Shown here one piece after another: positions 1-6,393 of a stretch of 14,719 bases of DNA. Source of the stretch: an uncultured Bacillota bacterium (GTDB lineage: Bacteria > Bacillota > Clostridia > Christensenellales > QAND01); NCBI GenBank assembly GCA_905208455.1, contig CAJLPK010000038.1, positions 1 through 14,719 on the forward strand, in the 5' to 3' direction. The translations under genes and the position numbers were made by a program. The notes below the pieces were generated by a model, which did no database searches, was not told where the DNA came from, and was given only the letters and a program-made list of their open reading frames with translations. Position 1 is the first letter of the stretch. Every line of letters starts with the position of its first letter.

Positions 1-575
1 CAATCATGCATCACGGCGGCCTCCGGCCAAGGGGCCGCAAGGTCCAACAGCGCGCGGTTGACCATCACCGTGCAGCCCGTGACAACGTTCTGGCTCAAAA
101 GCTGGCAAAAGGAGGTGCGCGTAAGATCCAGCCTTTGGTACGCCGCCATCGACGGGGCGATCTCGCGCCCGTCTTGGTCTACCACGCGCAGGTCGCTATG
201 CACCAAAATCGGCGTATCCGCGCCAAGCTGCCGCTCCATGGCGCGCATTTTCCGCTGCGTTTTTTGCAGCTTGTCCGGGTGCCAAATGTCGTCCTGGTCG
301 CAGAACATGACATACGGCGCCGTGGACGCCGCCGCCAGCAGGCGAAAATTCGCCATCGCGCCGCCGGTGGCTTTATGGTCTGCCAAAAGGCAAAGGCGCG
401 CATCCTTCTGAGTCCAGGCGCGCAGGATGGCGTTGGTGCCGTCAAACGAGCCGTCGTCCCGCATCAAAAGCTGCCAATCCGGCTCGCTCTGCGCTAGGAC
501 CGAGCGGATCTGCGCATCCAGGTAGCTGCGTCCATTATAGCACGCCAATAGGATCTGTGTCTGAGTTTGCGCCAT
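1..575 (-). CDS. Family 2 glycosyltransferase, partial (C-terminus beyond left edge)
   Basis: The first 191 residues are present and the rest lies outside the window. The protein opens with a beta strand and nucleotide-binding loop (QILLACYNG, residues 7-15), then RDDGSFDG (39-46) and the metal/UDP-binding cluster CDQDDIW (92-98). This is the GT-A fold of family GT2. The VVTGCTVMVN stretch (164-173) followed by MHD (189-191) resembles rhamnosyl/galactosyl transferases that build cell-surface polysaccharide. The ATG at 573-575 starts two bases after the stop of the upstream glycosyltransferase, with a GGGGCGG stretch overlapping that stop, so the two are probably translationally coupled. No membrane segment is seen in the visible part, so it is expected to act on a lipid-linked acceptor at the inner membrane face. 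The donor and acceptor sugars cannot be read from sequence. Family assignment is firm; the pathway is inferred. Confidence 0.88.
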   Translation of the reverse strand, partial: MAQTQTQILLACYNGRSYLDAQIRSVLAQSEPDWQLLMRDDGSFDGTNAILRAWTQKDARLCLLADHKATGGAMANFRLLAAASTAPYVMFCDQDDIWHPDKLQKTQRKMRAMERQLGADTPILVHSDLRVVDQDGREIAPSMAAYQRLDLTRTSFCQLLSQNVVTGCTVMVNRALLDLAAPWPEAAVMHD

Positions 576-577
576 GC

Positions 578-1432
578 TCACCGCCCCTTTTGCGTCCTGT
601 GCGCCAGCCATTTTTTCAAATCTATCCCCCAAAACACCAGGCGGCGCGTAAACGCGCTGTATGTGTCCTGGTAATTTTTTTGATAAAACAGCTTCATGGA
701 ATCGTAAAACGCATCCGTAACCCTGCGGTCGTAGGTATGCAGCCCGCTTTGGCCCTTTAGATGCAGCATCTGCGCCTTGGGCTGGTATACGATTTTATAG
801 CCCGCCTGCCGGATGGCATAGCAAAGGTCCAGATCCTCTGCGTACATGAAGTAGCGCTCATCGAACCCGCCCACCTCGGCAAAGACATGCTTTGGGATCA
901 TCATGCACGAGCCGGACACCGCATCCACCTCGTGGCGCTGCCATTCGTCCAAATACCGAAGGGCATAGCCGTCGTACTTTTCCGGGTGCTTTTTCATGCG
1001 GCGGCTCAGGCCGGAAAAATAGCAGAACGCGTTCCACGGCGTCGGGAAGCCGCGCTTGCAGCCGTGATCCAGCGTGCCGTCCTCCAGATGGACGCGCGGG
1101 CCCGCAGCGCCGATGCGCGCGTCCTCCGACAGGGTATCCGCCAGCGCCTCGATGGCGCCGTCCGCCAAAAAGCCGTCGGAATTGACAAACAGCAGCAGCG
1201 GCGACAGCGCCTGGCGCGCCCCCAGGTTGCAGGCATGCCCAAAGCCGTGGTTTTCCGTTTCAATGAGCCGGTACAAAAGGCTTTGCCCCAGCTTTTCCTC
1301 CGGGCGGGTGGAATTGTCCACCACAATGACCTCCAGCTGCAAGCGCTGCACAGAGGCCCTGGCCCGCTCCACGGCGCGCAGCACCAGCTCCTTGGTATTG
1401 AAATTGATGAAAATCACTGTTACGTCTGCCAC
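578..1432 (-). CDS. Family 2 glycosyltransferase (WbbL/rhamnosyltransferase-like)
   Basis: This is a 284-residue GT2 enzyme. It shows a Rossmann-like start with VVDNS (37-41), an NHGFGHACNLG loop (61-71), the DxD-equivalent NSD (84-86), an acceptor-side VSGSCMMI (172-179) and FDERYFMYAEDLDLC (190-204), the block typical of dTDP-rhamnosyl transferases. The frame stays open to an ATG at 1588, but I chose the GTG at 1432. It has a GGGAGA ribosome binding site just upstream, a good promoter at 1475-1503, and begins directly at the conserved first strand (ADVTVIFINFNT). The longer version would run backwards through the promoter and through the terminator of the preceding gene. It is first in an operon with the next glycosyltransferase, two bases downstream. 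Probable role: adding a sugar to a cell-surface polysaccharide or glycan. Donor specificity is a family-level guess. Confidence 0.88.
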   Translation of the reverse strand: MADVTVIFINFNTKELVLRAVERARASVQRLQLEVIVVDNSTRPEEKLGQSLLYRLIETENHGFGHACNLGARQALSPLLLFVNSDGFLADGAIEALADTLSEDARIGAAGPRVHLEDGTLDHGCKRGFPTPWNAFCYFSGLSRRMKKHPEKYDGYALRYLDEWQRHEVDAVSGSCMMIPKHVFAEVGGFDERYFMYAEDLDLCYAIRQAGYKIVYQPKAQMLHLKGQSGLHTYDRRVTDAFYDSMKLFYQKNYQDTYSAFTRRLVFWGIDLKKWLAHRTQKGR

Positions 1433-1474
1433 CGGCCGTCTCCCGTTTTGCTTGAATTTGTATGGAATCAGTTT

Positions 1475-1503
1475 ATCATACCCCAAAACCCGGTTCTTTT
1501 CAA
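1475..1503 (-). promoter_or_regulatory. Sigma-A-type promoter of the glycosyltransferase operon
   Basis: On the minus strand a TTGAAA (-35, 1503-1498) is followed by a 17-base spacer and TATGAT (-10, 1480-1475). Initiation near 1468 would give a leader of about 35 bases before the GTG at 1432. It sits between the terminator of the transglutaminase gene and the glycosyltransferase start, where a promoter is expected. Confidence 0.7.
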
Positions 1504-1536
1504 TGTTTTGCGGGTTTTTTGCCGCCGGGGAAATGC

Positions 1537-1561
1537 AAAAGGGGCGGAAAGGCTCCGCCCC
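1537..1561 (-). terminator. Intrinsic terminator after the transglutaminase-like gene
   Basis: Arms 1541-1548 and 1554-1561 form an eight-pair GC-rich stem (GGGGCGGA/TCCGCCCC) with a five-base loop. On the minus strand it is followed by TTTT at 1540-1537 and more T shortly after. It lies about 37 bases past the stop codon at 1598. Confidence 0.75.
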
Positions 1562-1597
1562 CCATCGGGTCATTATTTTCCGCGGCATGGCGCCGGC

Positions 1598-3079
1598 TTA
1601 GCCGCCAAAGCTGTTCCATTGTACGGTAAAGTACGTGGCCTCCTTCGTGGAAACGCTGTATACCGTCCAACTGGCAACAATGCCCTGCTCATTCAGCATG
1701 CTTTGCAGGGTACGGCTCATATCCTCATGGTCCGTGCCGGCCCCCTTCACCATGGCCGTGACCTGCGTCTGCCCATGCTGCTCGATGCAGTAGCGGGCGG
1801 CACTGTCCAGCGTGTCAAACGCGGCGCCGTTCTGCCGGTACAGGTCATAGGCAGGGTTGTCGGTTTGCGCTATATCGGCGCTGCGGCTGTTGGGCCAGAG
1901 GGTGCGCGTCTCGCGGCCCGTGCCAAAGTTGAGATAGGCATAGGTCTTGCCGTCCGGCAAAAAGCGCTCGATGTCGTTGTCGTATGTCACATCCACATAG
2001 TACCACTGCCCGTCATCCAGCATGATGGCGTTCCAGCAATGCGCTTCGCCGCCCACGGTGCCGTATTGGAAGCGCACGTCAAAGCCTGCCAGCGAACCCA
2101 ATAGGTAAAACGCATCGCTGAAGCCCTGGCAGTTGGCCCTGCCCTCCAAAAGCGCGGAGGTGGCGGTCCATTCCGGCTGCAGCTCTCCTCTTCCCGTCCA
2201 AAGGCCGGCGTTGGTATTGTCGTACGTGACATTTTCACACAGCCAGTCATGGAGCCAGGCCTCCAGCGCCAGCGGGCTGTCCGTCTCCGCTTCGGCCTGC
2301 TGCACCAGGCTCTGGGCCTTGCCATAGGTCCTCTGTTCCTCTTCGGTCAAGGCATCCAGGTCGTCCGCCCGCCAGGCCGCCACGATGCGGATGCCGGGAT
2401 AGGCCACCGGGCGGATGGTCAGCGTTTTGCCGTCCGTCTCCACCTCGCCAAGCTCGGTCTGCGCCAAATGGAGCAGGCCGCGCCGCGCGTCGGCCGGCGC
2501 CATGCAGCTTTCCAAATCGCCCACGGCCAGCGAAATGGTCTCTTCGCAGGCCAGCGCTTTTTGCACGATGGTTTCCCTGGCGTCCTCCAGCGTTTCAAAG
2601 TGCAGCACGCCATAGGCTTCCAGCGCATCGCCCAGTTGGCCGAAATACGCCTCGGCCTCGTCATACGCGCCCTGGGCAAACAATTCGTCGCCGCGGGCAT
2701 AGATGCTGCGGTTTTTCTGTTCGGCGGCGTCGCTGTAATCCCCCGCCTTTTCAAACCACGCGATGGCGTCGTCATAGGCCTCGTCCTCATAGCAGGCCAT
2801 GGCGTTGTCATAGCTGGCCTGTTTGACGCGCTCCGGCGCATCGCGGTAGCTGCCCAGCGCTTCAAAGCGCTCTGCCGCCTCCTCATATTGGCCCTTGGCC
2901 AGCAGGTCCTCCGCGTCCTTATAGGCCCGCGCATTGCCCATCAGCAGCCAAACGCCGGTGATGACGACAAGCGCCGCTACCGTGGCGATGGCAACCCAAT
3001 ACTTTTTGAAAAAAGCGCCTTTCGGCTTTTTCGCCGCGTCCTGCATGGCTGGCTGCTGTTCCGTGTTTTGCTGTTCCAT
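1598..3079 (-). CDS. Membrane-anchored protein with TPR-like repeats and a transglutaminase-like domain
   Basis: This 493-residue protein has a short charged cytoplasmic tail, one membrane segment at about 28-47 and no cleavage site, so it is probably a type II protein with its body outside. Residues 52-155 hold three degenerate helical repeats of the form 'A..L.KGQYEEA...F..LGSYRDA', related to Sel1/TPR-type repeats common in Clostridia. The second half carries a transglutaminase/protease-like core. Cys317 lies in RANCQGFSDAF, His347 in EAHCWNAI and Asp363 in YYVDVTYD, giving the expected Cys-His-Asp order. Such domains act as cysteine proteases, cross-linkers or inactive binding modules. 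An intact triad argues for catalysis, but the substrate is unknown. It starts at an ATG behind AAAGGGAGGA and lies 33 bases after the acetyltransferase stop, so the two are likely co-transcribed. A terminator follows at 1537-1561. Confidence 0.85.
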   Translation of the reverse strand: MEQQNTEQQPAMQDAAKKPKGAFFKKYWVAIATVAALVVITGVWLLMGNARAYKDAEDLLAKGQYEEAAERFEALGSYRDAPERVKQASYDNAMACYEDEAYDDAIAWFEKAGDYSDAAEQKNRSIYARGDELFAQGAYDEAEAYFGQLGDALEAYGVLHFETLEDARETIVQKALACEETISLAVGDLESCMAPADARRGLLHLAQTELGEVETDGKTLTIRPVAYPGIRIVAAWRADDLDALTEEEQRTYGKAQSLVQQAEAETDSPLALEAWLHDWLCENVTYDNTNAGLWTGRGELQPEWTATSALLEGRANCQGFSDAFYLLGSLAGFDVRFQYGTVGGEAHCWNAIMLDDGQWYYVDVTYDNDIERFLPDGKTYAYLNFGTGRETRTLWPNSRSADIAQTDNPAYDLYRQNGAAFDTLDSAARYCIEQHGQTQVTAMVKGAGTDHEDMSRTLQSMLNEQGIVASWTVYSVSTKEATYFTVQWNSFGG

Positions 3080-3112
3080 TCCGTTTCCTCCCTTTGCTAT
3101 ACGGCGGCGCGC

Positions 3113-3574
3113 TCAGGCCTGCGTGCCGGCCTTGTATACGCGCATGGGCGCACCGTCCTCTGCTTTGCACATGGCGCAGTACTGCCAGCCGCACCTTTCA
3201 TAAAAGGCAGCGTGCTCTGTGACCAGGTACAGCGCCGAAAAGCCCAGGCGGGCGGCGTCCGCCCGGATATAGCGCAGCAGCGCCCGCGCCAGGCCGCGGC
3301 CCCGGTATGCCCTTTCCACATACAGCGCGCAGACGTTGGGGCAAAGGTCCGGCCTGTCGTGAAAATCATTTTCAATCAGCCCCGCGCCTGCGGCGATGCC
3401 GCCGCTGCCGTCCAGCACCACATACCACTGCGGCACGCCCGTATCCCGGCCCAGGCAGGCCCGGATGCTGTCCCGGTAGCTTTGCTGCGGCAAGCCCCAT
3501 TTTTCGCTGAACCAGGCCGCCGCTGCGTTTGCCAGCGCCGGGTATCGGCGCAGCGGCAAGACCTGTGCCTGCAT
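3113..3574 (-). CDS. GNAT-family N-acetyltransferase
   Basis: This 153-residue protein has a typical single GNAT domain length. The acetyl-CoA pyrophosphate-binding motif is clear at 91-96 (RGRGLA, fitting R/Q-x-x-G-x-G/A) after the strand NVCALYVE (80-87). The C-terminal part (LYLVTEHAAFYERCGWQ, 115-131) matches the family's motif B with its 'FYERxGW' signature. It is expected to be cytoplasmic and to transfer an acetyl group from acetyl-CoA to an amine; the substrate cannot be told. The ATG at 3574 has a strong GGAGGGG site. It is the first gene of a two-gene unit with the membrane transglutaminase-like gene. An extended -10 promoter within an inverted repeat lies just upstream. Family is certain; function is open. 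Confidence 0.88.
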   Translation of the reverse strand: MQAQVLPLRRYPALANAAAAWFSEKWGLPQQSYRDSIRACLGRDTGVPQWYVVLDGSGGIAAGAGLIENDFHDRPDLCPNVCALYVERAYRGRGLARALLRYIRADAARLGFSALYLVTEHAAFYERCGWQYCAMCKAEDGAPMRVYKAGTQA

Positions 3575-3616
3575 CCGTTCCCCTCCGTTTTCCGTCTCCT
3601 ATTTGCCATCGTTTCC

Positions 3617-3643
3617 AGCATACCAGAAATTTCGCCGGTATGC
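3617..3643 (-). promoter_or_regulatory. Putative extended -10 promoter inside an inverted repeat
   Basis: On the minus strand TGG-TATGCT (3625-3617) forms an extended -10 with no convincing -35. It overlaps a 7-bp inverted repeat, GCATACC at 3618-3624 and GGTATGC at 3637-3643, separated by 12 bases, which could be an operator. It lies about 45 bases before the acetyltransferase ATG and directly after the terminator of the surface-protein gene. No regulator for it is visible. Confidence 0.4.
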
Positions 3644-3674
3644 ACCAAAAAAAGCCCCTGAAAAGGGGCTTTTT
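3643..3674 (-). terminator. Intrinsic terminator of the surface-protein gene; copy 1 of a 32-nt repeat
   Basis: The arms aaaaagcccct (3649-3659) and aggggcttttt (3664-3674) form a stem with loop GAAA. The minus-strand transcript ends in seven T (3653-3647). It begins four bases after the TAA of the surface-protein gene. The 32 bases at 3643-3674 recur exactly at 5412-5443. Confidence 0.85.
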
Positions 3675-3677
3675 CTT

Positions 3678-5111
3678 TTACTTTTGGTTGCTGTGCAAAA
3701 GCTTTTTGTAAGCTAAGATGCAAACAAGGCCGAGCAATGCGCATATTCCCAGCAATGCATAGGGAGCTATACTGGCTGTATCGCCTGTCTGCGGAGATAA
3801 ACCCACAGGCTGCGATGATGGAAGAGGGGACGGAACCGGTGTTTTGTTTCCCTCCGGCGTAGGAGTCATGGAGTCCGTAGGGCTCGCTTCCGGGGTTTGT
3901 GTGGGTACCGGAGTCGGTTGATTGGCCGTTAAATTCTCCTCTACCGCCTCAACCATCCCGGGGATCTCCGAACCAATGGGTACCTCCCCTTTCAGCTGTC
4001 CGATGGAAATTTTCGGCAGATAGGAAGGAAGATCTCCCGAAAGCCCTGAAAAGTTTGTCACACTTAGGGACGGTGCACTGCCTCCGGCAGAGACACTGCC
4101 CTCGATTAAAATCCTGCCAGGGGTGCTGTCAACAAGATCGATCTCCAAAGCCCGGCCCTTTGTATTCGTCACAGAGCCGCCGACAGCCAGCACTGCATCG
4201 CTTTCCATCAAAATGGCCGACGAAGTTGCGCTGCTGCTTTCGATGCTGCCGCCTATGGTAACCACACCACCCGAAACGGAAAGGCAATAACCGTCGTTGC
4301 AGACGTTGGAAAGATTGCCGCCGATGCGCACCGTTGGCCCTCCGGTCGAAAACATAGGGCCTACTTCAAGACCGGAATTTACATTGCCGTCTACGGCCAG
4401 GGTACTGTTATCGATCGCCCCGGAGAAATAAGTGCCCGGCACACCAATGATATCGCCGTGTATGGTCATCTTTGAATCATCAAAAGAGGTAACAGGGCGC
4501 TCCGTTCGTCCTCCTATTGCATAGACGTTGCCATATACGGTCAATTCACTGGTTCCACTGGAGCTAACAGTATATTCCCACCCACCCTTGATATCTCCAT
4601 GCAGGGTAATCCGGGCATCATCGTTGGTATCTACTACACTTTCCGCTTCATTCGTACTGTCCAGGCAGTCGCCGTAGATTTCTCCGCTGGCATCCCCCTG
4701 GGCAAAAATACAGCGGCTGTCTGATTCCGGGTATGTGGACAGCGTACCCGTCACGATAAATTGTGTATCTGTTACATCAAGCGCAGCCATGCCAGCTTTT
4801 CCTATTAGATCTGCGGTAATCTCCACCCGTCCGCTGCCTTCCAGCTTTACATCAGTCAGCGTATGCCCGTTGCCTTGTATGACATAAGTACATCCCGGTT
4901 TAGCAGTGAGAACACCCTGGCACGCAATATCCTCGGTAAGTTCAATAGCAGCAACGCCCTCATTTTCGTTGAAAGCGTCAGACAAAGATTCCCAGTCCTG
5001 TACGGCGATGGCCGCTTTGTTTTCTGCTGCAGACGCCGAAAAGGGAAAACAGAATGAAAACAGCAGGAAAAAGCATACAAACAACCATGGTTTTTTGGAA
5101 ATACGAGGCAT
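3678..5111 (-). CDS. Secreted beta-helix-like surface protein with SPQTGD cell-wall sorting signal
   Basis: The 477-residue protein starts with a signal peptide (basic residues 3-7, hydrophobic 9-24, likely cleavage after ASA at 26-28). Residues 37-75 resemble the start of pectate-lyase-fold proteins (a 'W..L..A' segment, then IQGNGHTL). From about 80 to 380 short strand-turn units recur, each centred on a G-D/N/S-I/V/L motif such as LHGDI, VYGNV, IHGDI, VDGNV, IGGNL, IGGSI, VGGSV and IEGSV. This suggests a right-handed beta-helix. A Pro/Thr/Ser-rich spacer spans about 400-436. SPQTGD (439-444), a hydrophobic segment (about 449-468) and a basic tail follow, which is the sortase-substrate layout with S in place of L at motif position 1. 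No catalytic residues were recognised, so an adhesin or structural role is more likely than an enzyme. The gene is visibly AT-richer than its neighbours. The start is backed by AGAAGGAGA. No sortase lies in the window. Confidence 0.85.
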   Translation of the reverse strand: MPRISKKPWLFVCFFLLFSFCFPFSASAAENKAAIAVQDWESLSDAFNENEGVAAIELTEDIACQGVLTAKPGCTYVIQGNGHTLTDVKLEGSGRVEITADLIGKAGMAALDVTDTQFIVTGTLSTYPESDSRCIFAQGDASGEIYGDCLDSTNEAESVVDTNDDARITLHGDIKGGWEYTVSSSGTSELTVYGNVYAIGGRTERPVTSFDDSKMTIHGDIIGVPGTYFSGAIDNSTLAVDGNVNSGLEVGPMFSTGGPTVRIGGNLSNVCNDGYCLSVSGGVVTIGGSIESSSATSSAILMESDAVLAVGGSVTNTKGRALEIDLVDSTPGRILIEGSVSAGGSAPSLSVTNFSGLSGDLPSYLPKISIGQLKGEVPIGSEIPGMVEAVEENLTANQPTPVPTQTPEASPTDSMTPTPEGNKTPVPSPLPSSQPVGLSPQTGDTASIAPYALLGICALLGLVCILAYKKLLHSNQK

Positions 5112-5139
5112 GAAATCGTCTCCTTCTCTAATAATTCAA

Positions 5140-5176
5140 TATAATATTATACTTTTATATTGCAAATTGCAATATA
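5140..5176. promoter_or_regulatory. Divergent control region: 21-bp palindrome over the surface-gene promoter
   Basis: A perfect inverted repeat spans 5156-5176 (tatattgcaa, one central A, ttgcaatata). Beside it is a 12-bp palindrome at 5140-5151 containing TATAAT on both strands. For the surface gene, TATAAT at 5151-5146 is the -10, and the -35 region falls in the right arm of the 21-bp palindrome (TTGCAA at 5172-5167 with a 15-base spacer). A protein bound there would block that promoter. The small ribbon-helix-helix gene is the obvious candidate. The sequence structure is seen; the regulatory role is inferred. Confidence 0.55.
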
Positions 5177-5244
5177 TTTTTACTTATTATTTTGAATATA
5201 TTAAAAACATCATATTTCCAGTAGGCTAGAATCAGGTGATGAAA

Positions 5245-5430
5245 ATGTTTGTCGTTCAAAAGCAAATTTCAATAAATAAAACGGTGCGTATGCCCGAGGA
5301 TCTAATCCATAAACTGGAAGCGGTAGCAGAAAAAGAAGGTATTTCTTTCAATAAGCTTGTCATTCAATGTTGTGAATACGCACTGGGACAGATGGAAGAA
5401 AGCAAAACAAACACCAAAAAAAGCCCCTGA
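5245..5430 (+). CDS. Small ribbon-helix-helix (Arc/MetJ/CopG-type) DNA-binding protein
   Basis: This 61-residue protein has the ribbon-helix-helix pattern: a basic strand ISINKTVRMP (8-17), helix 1 EDLIHKLEAVAEKEG (18-32), a turn, and helix 2 SFNKLVIQCCEYALGQM (34-50). Residues in the strand would contact the DNA major groove as a dimer. The frame also offers GTG at 5236 and ATG at 5239, but AGGTG (5234-5238) sits six bases before the ATG at 5245, so I chose that. The last codons (TKKSP) and the TGA stop lie inside the terminator hairpin at 5412-5444, so coding and termination signals overlap. It is divergent from the surface-protein gene across an AT-rich spacer with a 21-bp palindrome, its likely operator. 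No toxin partner is adjacent, so an antitoxin role is not supported. Confidence 0.75.
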   Translation: MFVVQKQISINKTVRMPEDLIHKLEAVAEKEGISFNKLVIQCCEYALGQMEESKTNTKKSP

Positions 5431-5444
5431 AAAGGGGCTTTTTT
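5412..5444. terminator. Bidirectional terminator; copy 2 of the 32-nt repeat
   Basis: This is the same hairpin as at 3643-3674: arms aaaaagcccct and aggggcttttt with loop GAAA. It has six T on the plus strand and seven T on the minus strand. It serves the ribbon-helix-helix gene from the left, whose stop codon it contains, and the sugar operon from the right, whose TAA is at 5450-5448. Confidence 0.85.
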
Positions 5445-5447
5445 GTG

Positions 5448-6392
5448 TTAGGCCAGCAGCTCCTCCTCGCGTTCGCGGAAGTAGCGCGCGGTATCCTCCA
5501 CCAGCTTTTTCAGCTTGGCAGGGTCCGGGATGCTGTTCTGCGCCGGGTACGGGTCGCCGCCGGGGCCGAGCGGCTCGGGCGTGACAAAGCACCGGTCGTT
5601 GTTGTAGCCGATGAGGTACAGCGCGCGGATGATGGTGTCGATGTCCATGAACCCATCGCCCAGGGCGCAGCGGTTGGTATCCGCCAGGTGCAGGTTGGTC
5701 AGCATTTCGCCGGCGTCCAAAATGGCCTGGCCGATGTGGCTTTCCTCCACCAGCATGTGGTAAATATCGCCGTTGATGTGGCCGATGCCGGGGCGGTCCA
5801 CCGCTTTGATGTACGCCTTGGCGTCCTCAAAGGTATGCACGATGCTCACCTCTGCGCTGCGGATGGCCTCGATGGCGCAGCGGACGTCGTATTTTTCATA
5901 CAGGTCCGCCACCTTGCGCAGCGCCTCTACACTGCGGTAGAGTTCGCTGTCGTCATACTTTTGCGGGCGGCCCACCGCGCCGGGCACGGTCAAGAGATAG
6001 CTGCCGCCCATCTCAGCGGTAAACGCCACCTCGCGCTTGATATAGTCGATGGCAGCCTGGCGCTGCATGGGGCGGTTGCTCGCCAAATCGTTGTCCGCGG
6101 AAAACATGCCGCACACGCCGCTGCATTTTAAGCCGTAGTCCGAAAGGATCTTCTTGGTCTCGTTTACATCATAGCCAAGGTCCGGGCCGTAATGGTTGCC
6201 GTGCAGCTCGATGTAGTCGATGCCGGCATCCTTTAGGCGCTGACAGGAATTTTGCAGCGGCTCCAGGCCAAAGCCCCAGTTGCTCCAGGAAAGGTTGAGC
6301 CGCTTTTGCAGCTTTTCCGGGTGCTCGGCCTTCAGCGCTTCAAACGCTTCCCGGATGGCTTGGTTTTTCACTTCGTAGTTTTGCAGCTTCAT
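5448..6392 (-). CDS. TIM-barrel sugar isomerase/ketose 3-epimerase-like protein
   Basis: This 314-residue protein belongs to the xylose-isomerase-like TIM-barrel (AP endonuclease family 2) group. Four metal ligands expected for ketose 3-epimerases can be placed: Glu175 (RCAIEAI), Asp209 (HINGDIYHM), His235 (NLHLADTNR) and Glu273 (TPEPLG). HLADTNR is the family's signature block. Expected reaction: metal-dependent epimerisation at C3 of a free ketose, or a related aldose-ketose isomerisation. In this operon D-ribulose to D-xylulose would make sense, but that is inference. I chose the ATG at 6392, preceded by GGGAGGA and overlapping the previous gene's end (stop TGA, one G, then ATG). A longer frame to 6446 lies within the upstream gene and has no family support. 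It is last in the four-gene operon and ends at the shared terminator 5412-5444. Confidence 0.83.
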   Translation of the reverse strand: MKLQNYEVKNQAIREAFEALKAEHPEKLQKRLNLSWSNWGFGLEPLQNSCQRLKDAGIDYIELHGNHYGPDLGYDVNETKKILSDYGLKCSGVCGMFSADNDLASNRPMQRQAAIDYIKREVAFTAEMGGSYLLTVPGAVGRPQKYDDSELYRSVEALRKVADLYEKYDVRCAIEAIRSAEVSIVHTFEDAKAYIKAVDRPGIGHINGDIYHMLVEESHIGQAILDAGEMLTNLHLADTNRCALGDGFMDIDTIIRALYLIGYNNDRCFVTPEPLGPGGDPYPAQNSIPDPAKLKKLVEDTARYFREREEELLA

Positions 6393-6393
6393 C

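Noticed and set aside
761..2104. Plus-strand open frame of 447 codons
   Set aside because: It lies antisense to a glycosyltransferase and the transglutaminase-like gene, crosses their terminator and promoter, and has no recognisable domain or ribosome binding site.
2249..3661. Plus-strand open frame of 470 codons
   Set aside because: It is antisense to the transglutaminase-like and GNAT genes and ends inside the terminator repeat. It is rich in Ala/Arg/Gly/Val, as expected of a GC-driven shadow.
5236..5430. Antitoxin of a toxin-antitoxin pair
   Set aside because: The ribbon-helix-helix fold fits an antitoxin, but no small toxin gene adjoins it. Its neighbours are a surface-protein gene and a sugar operon.
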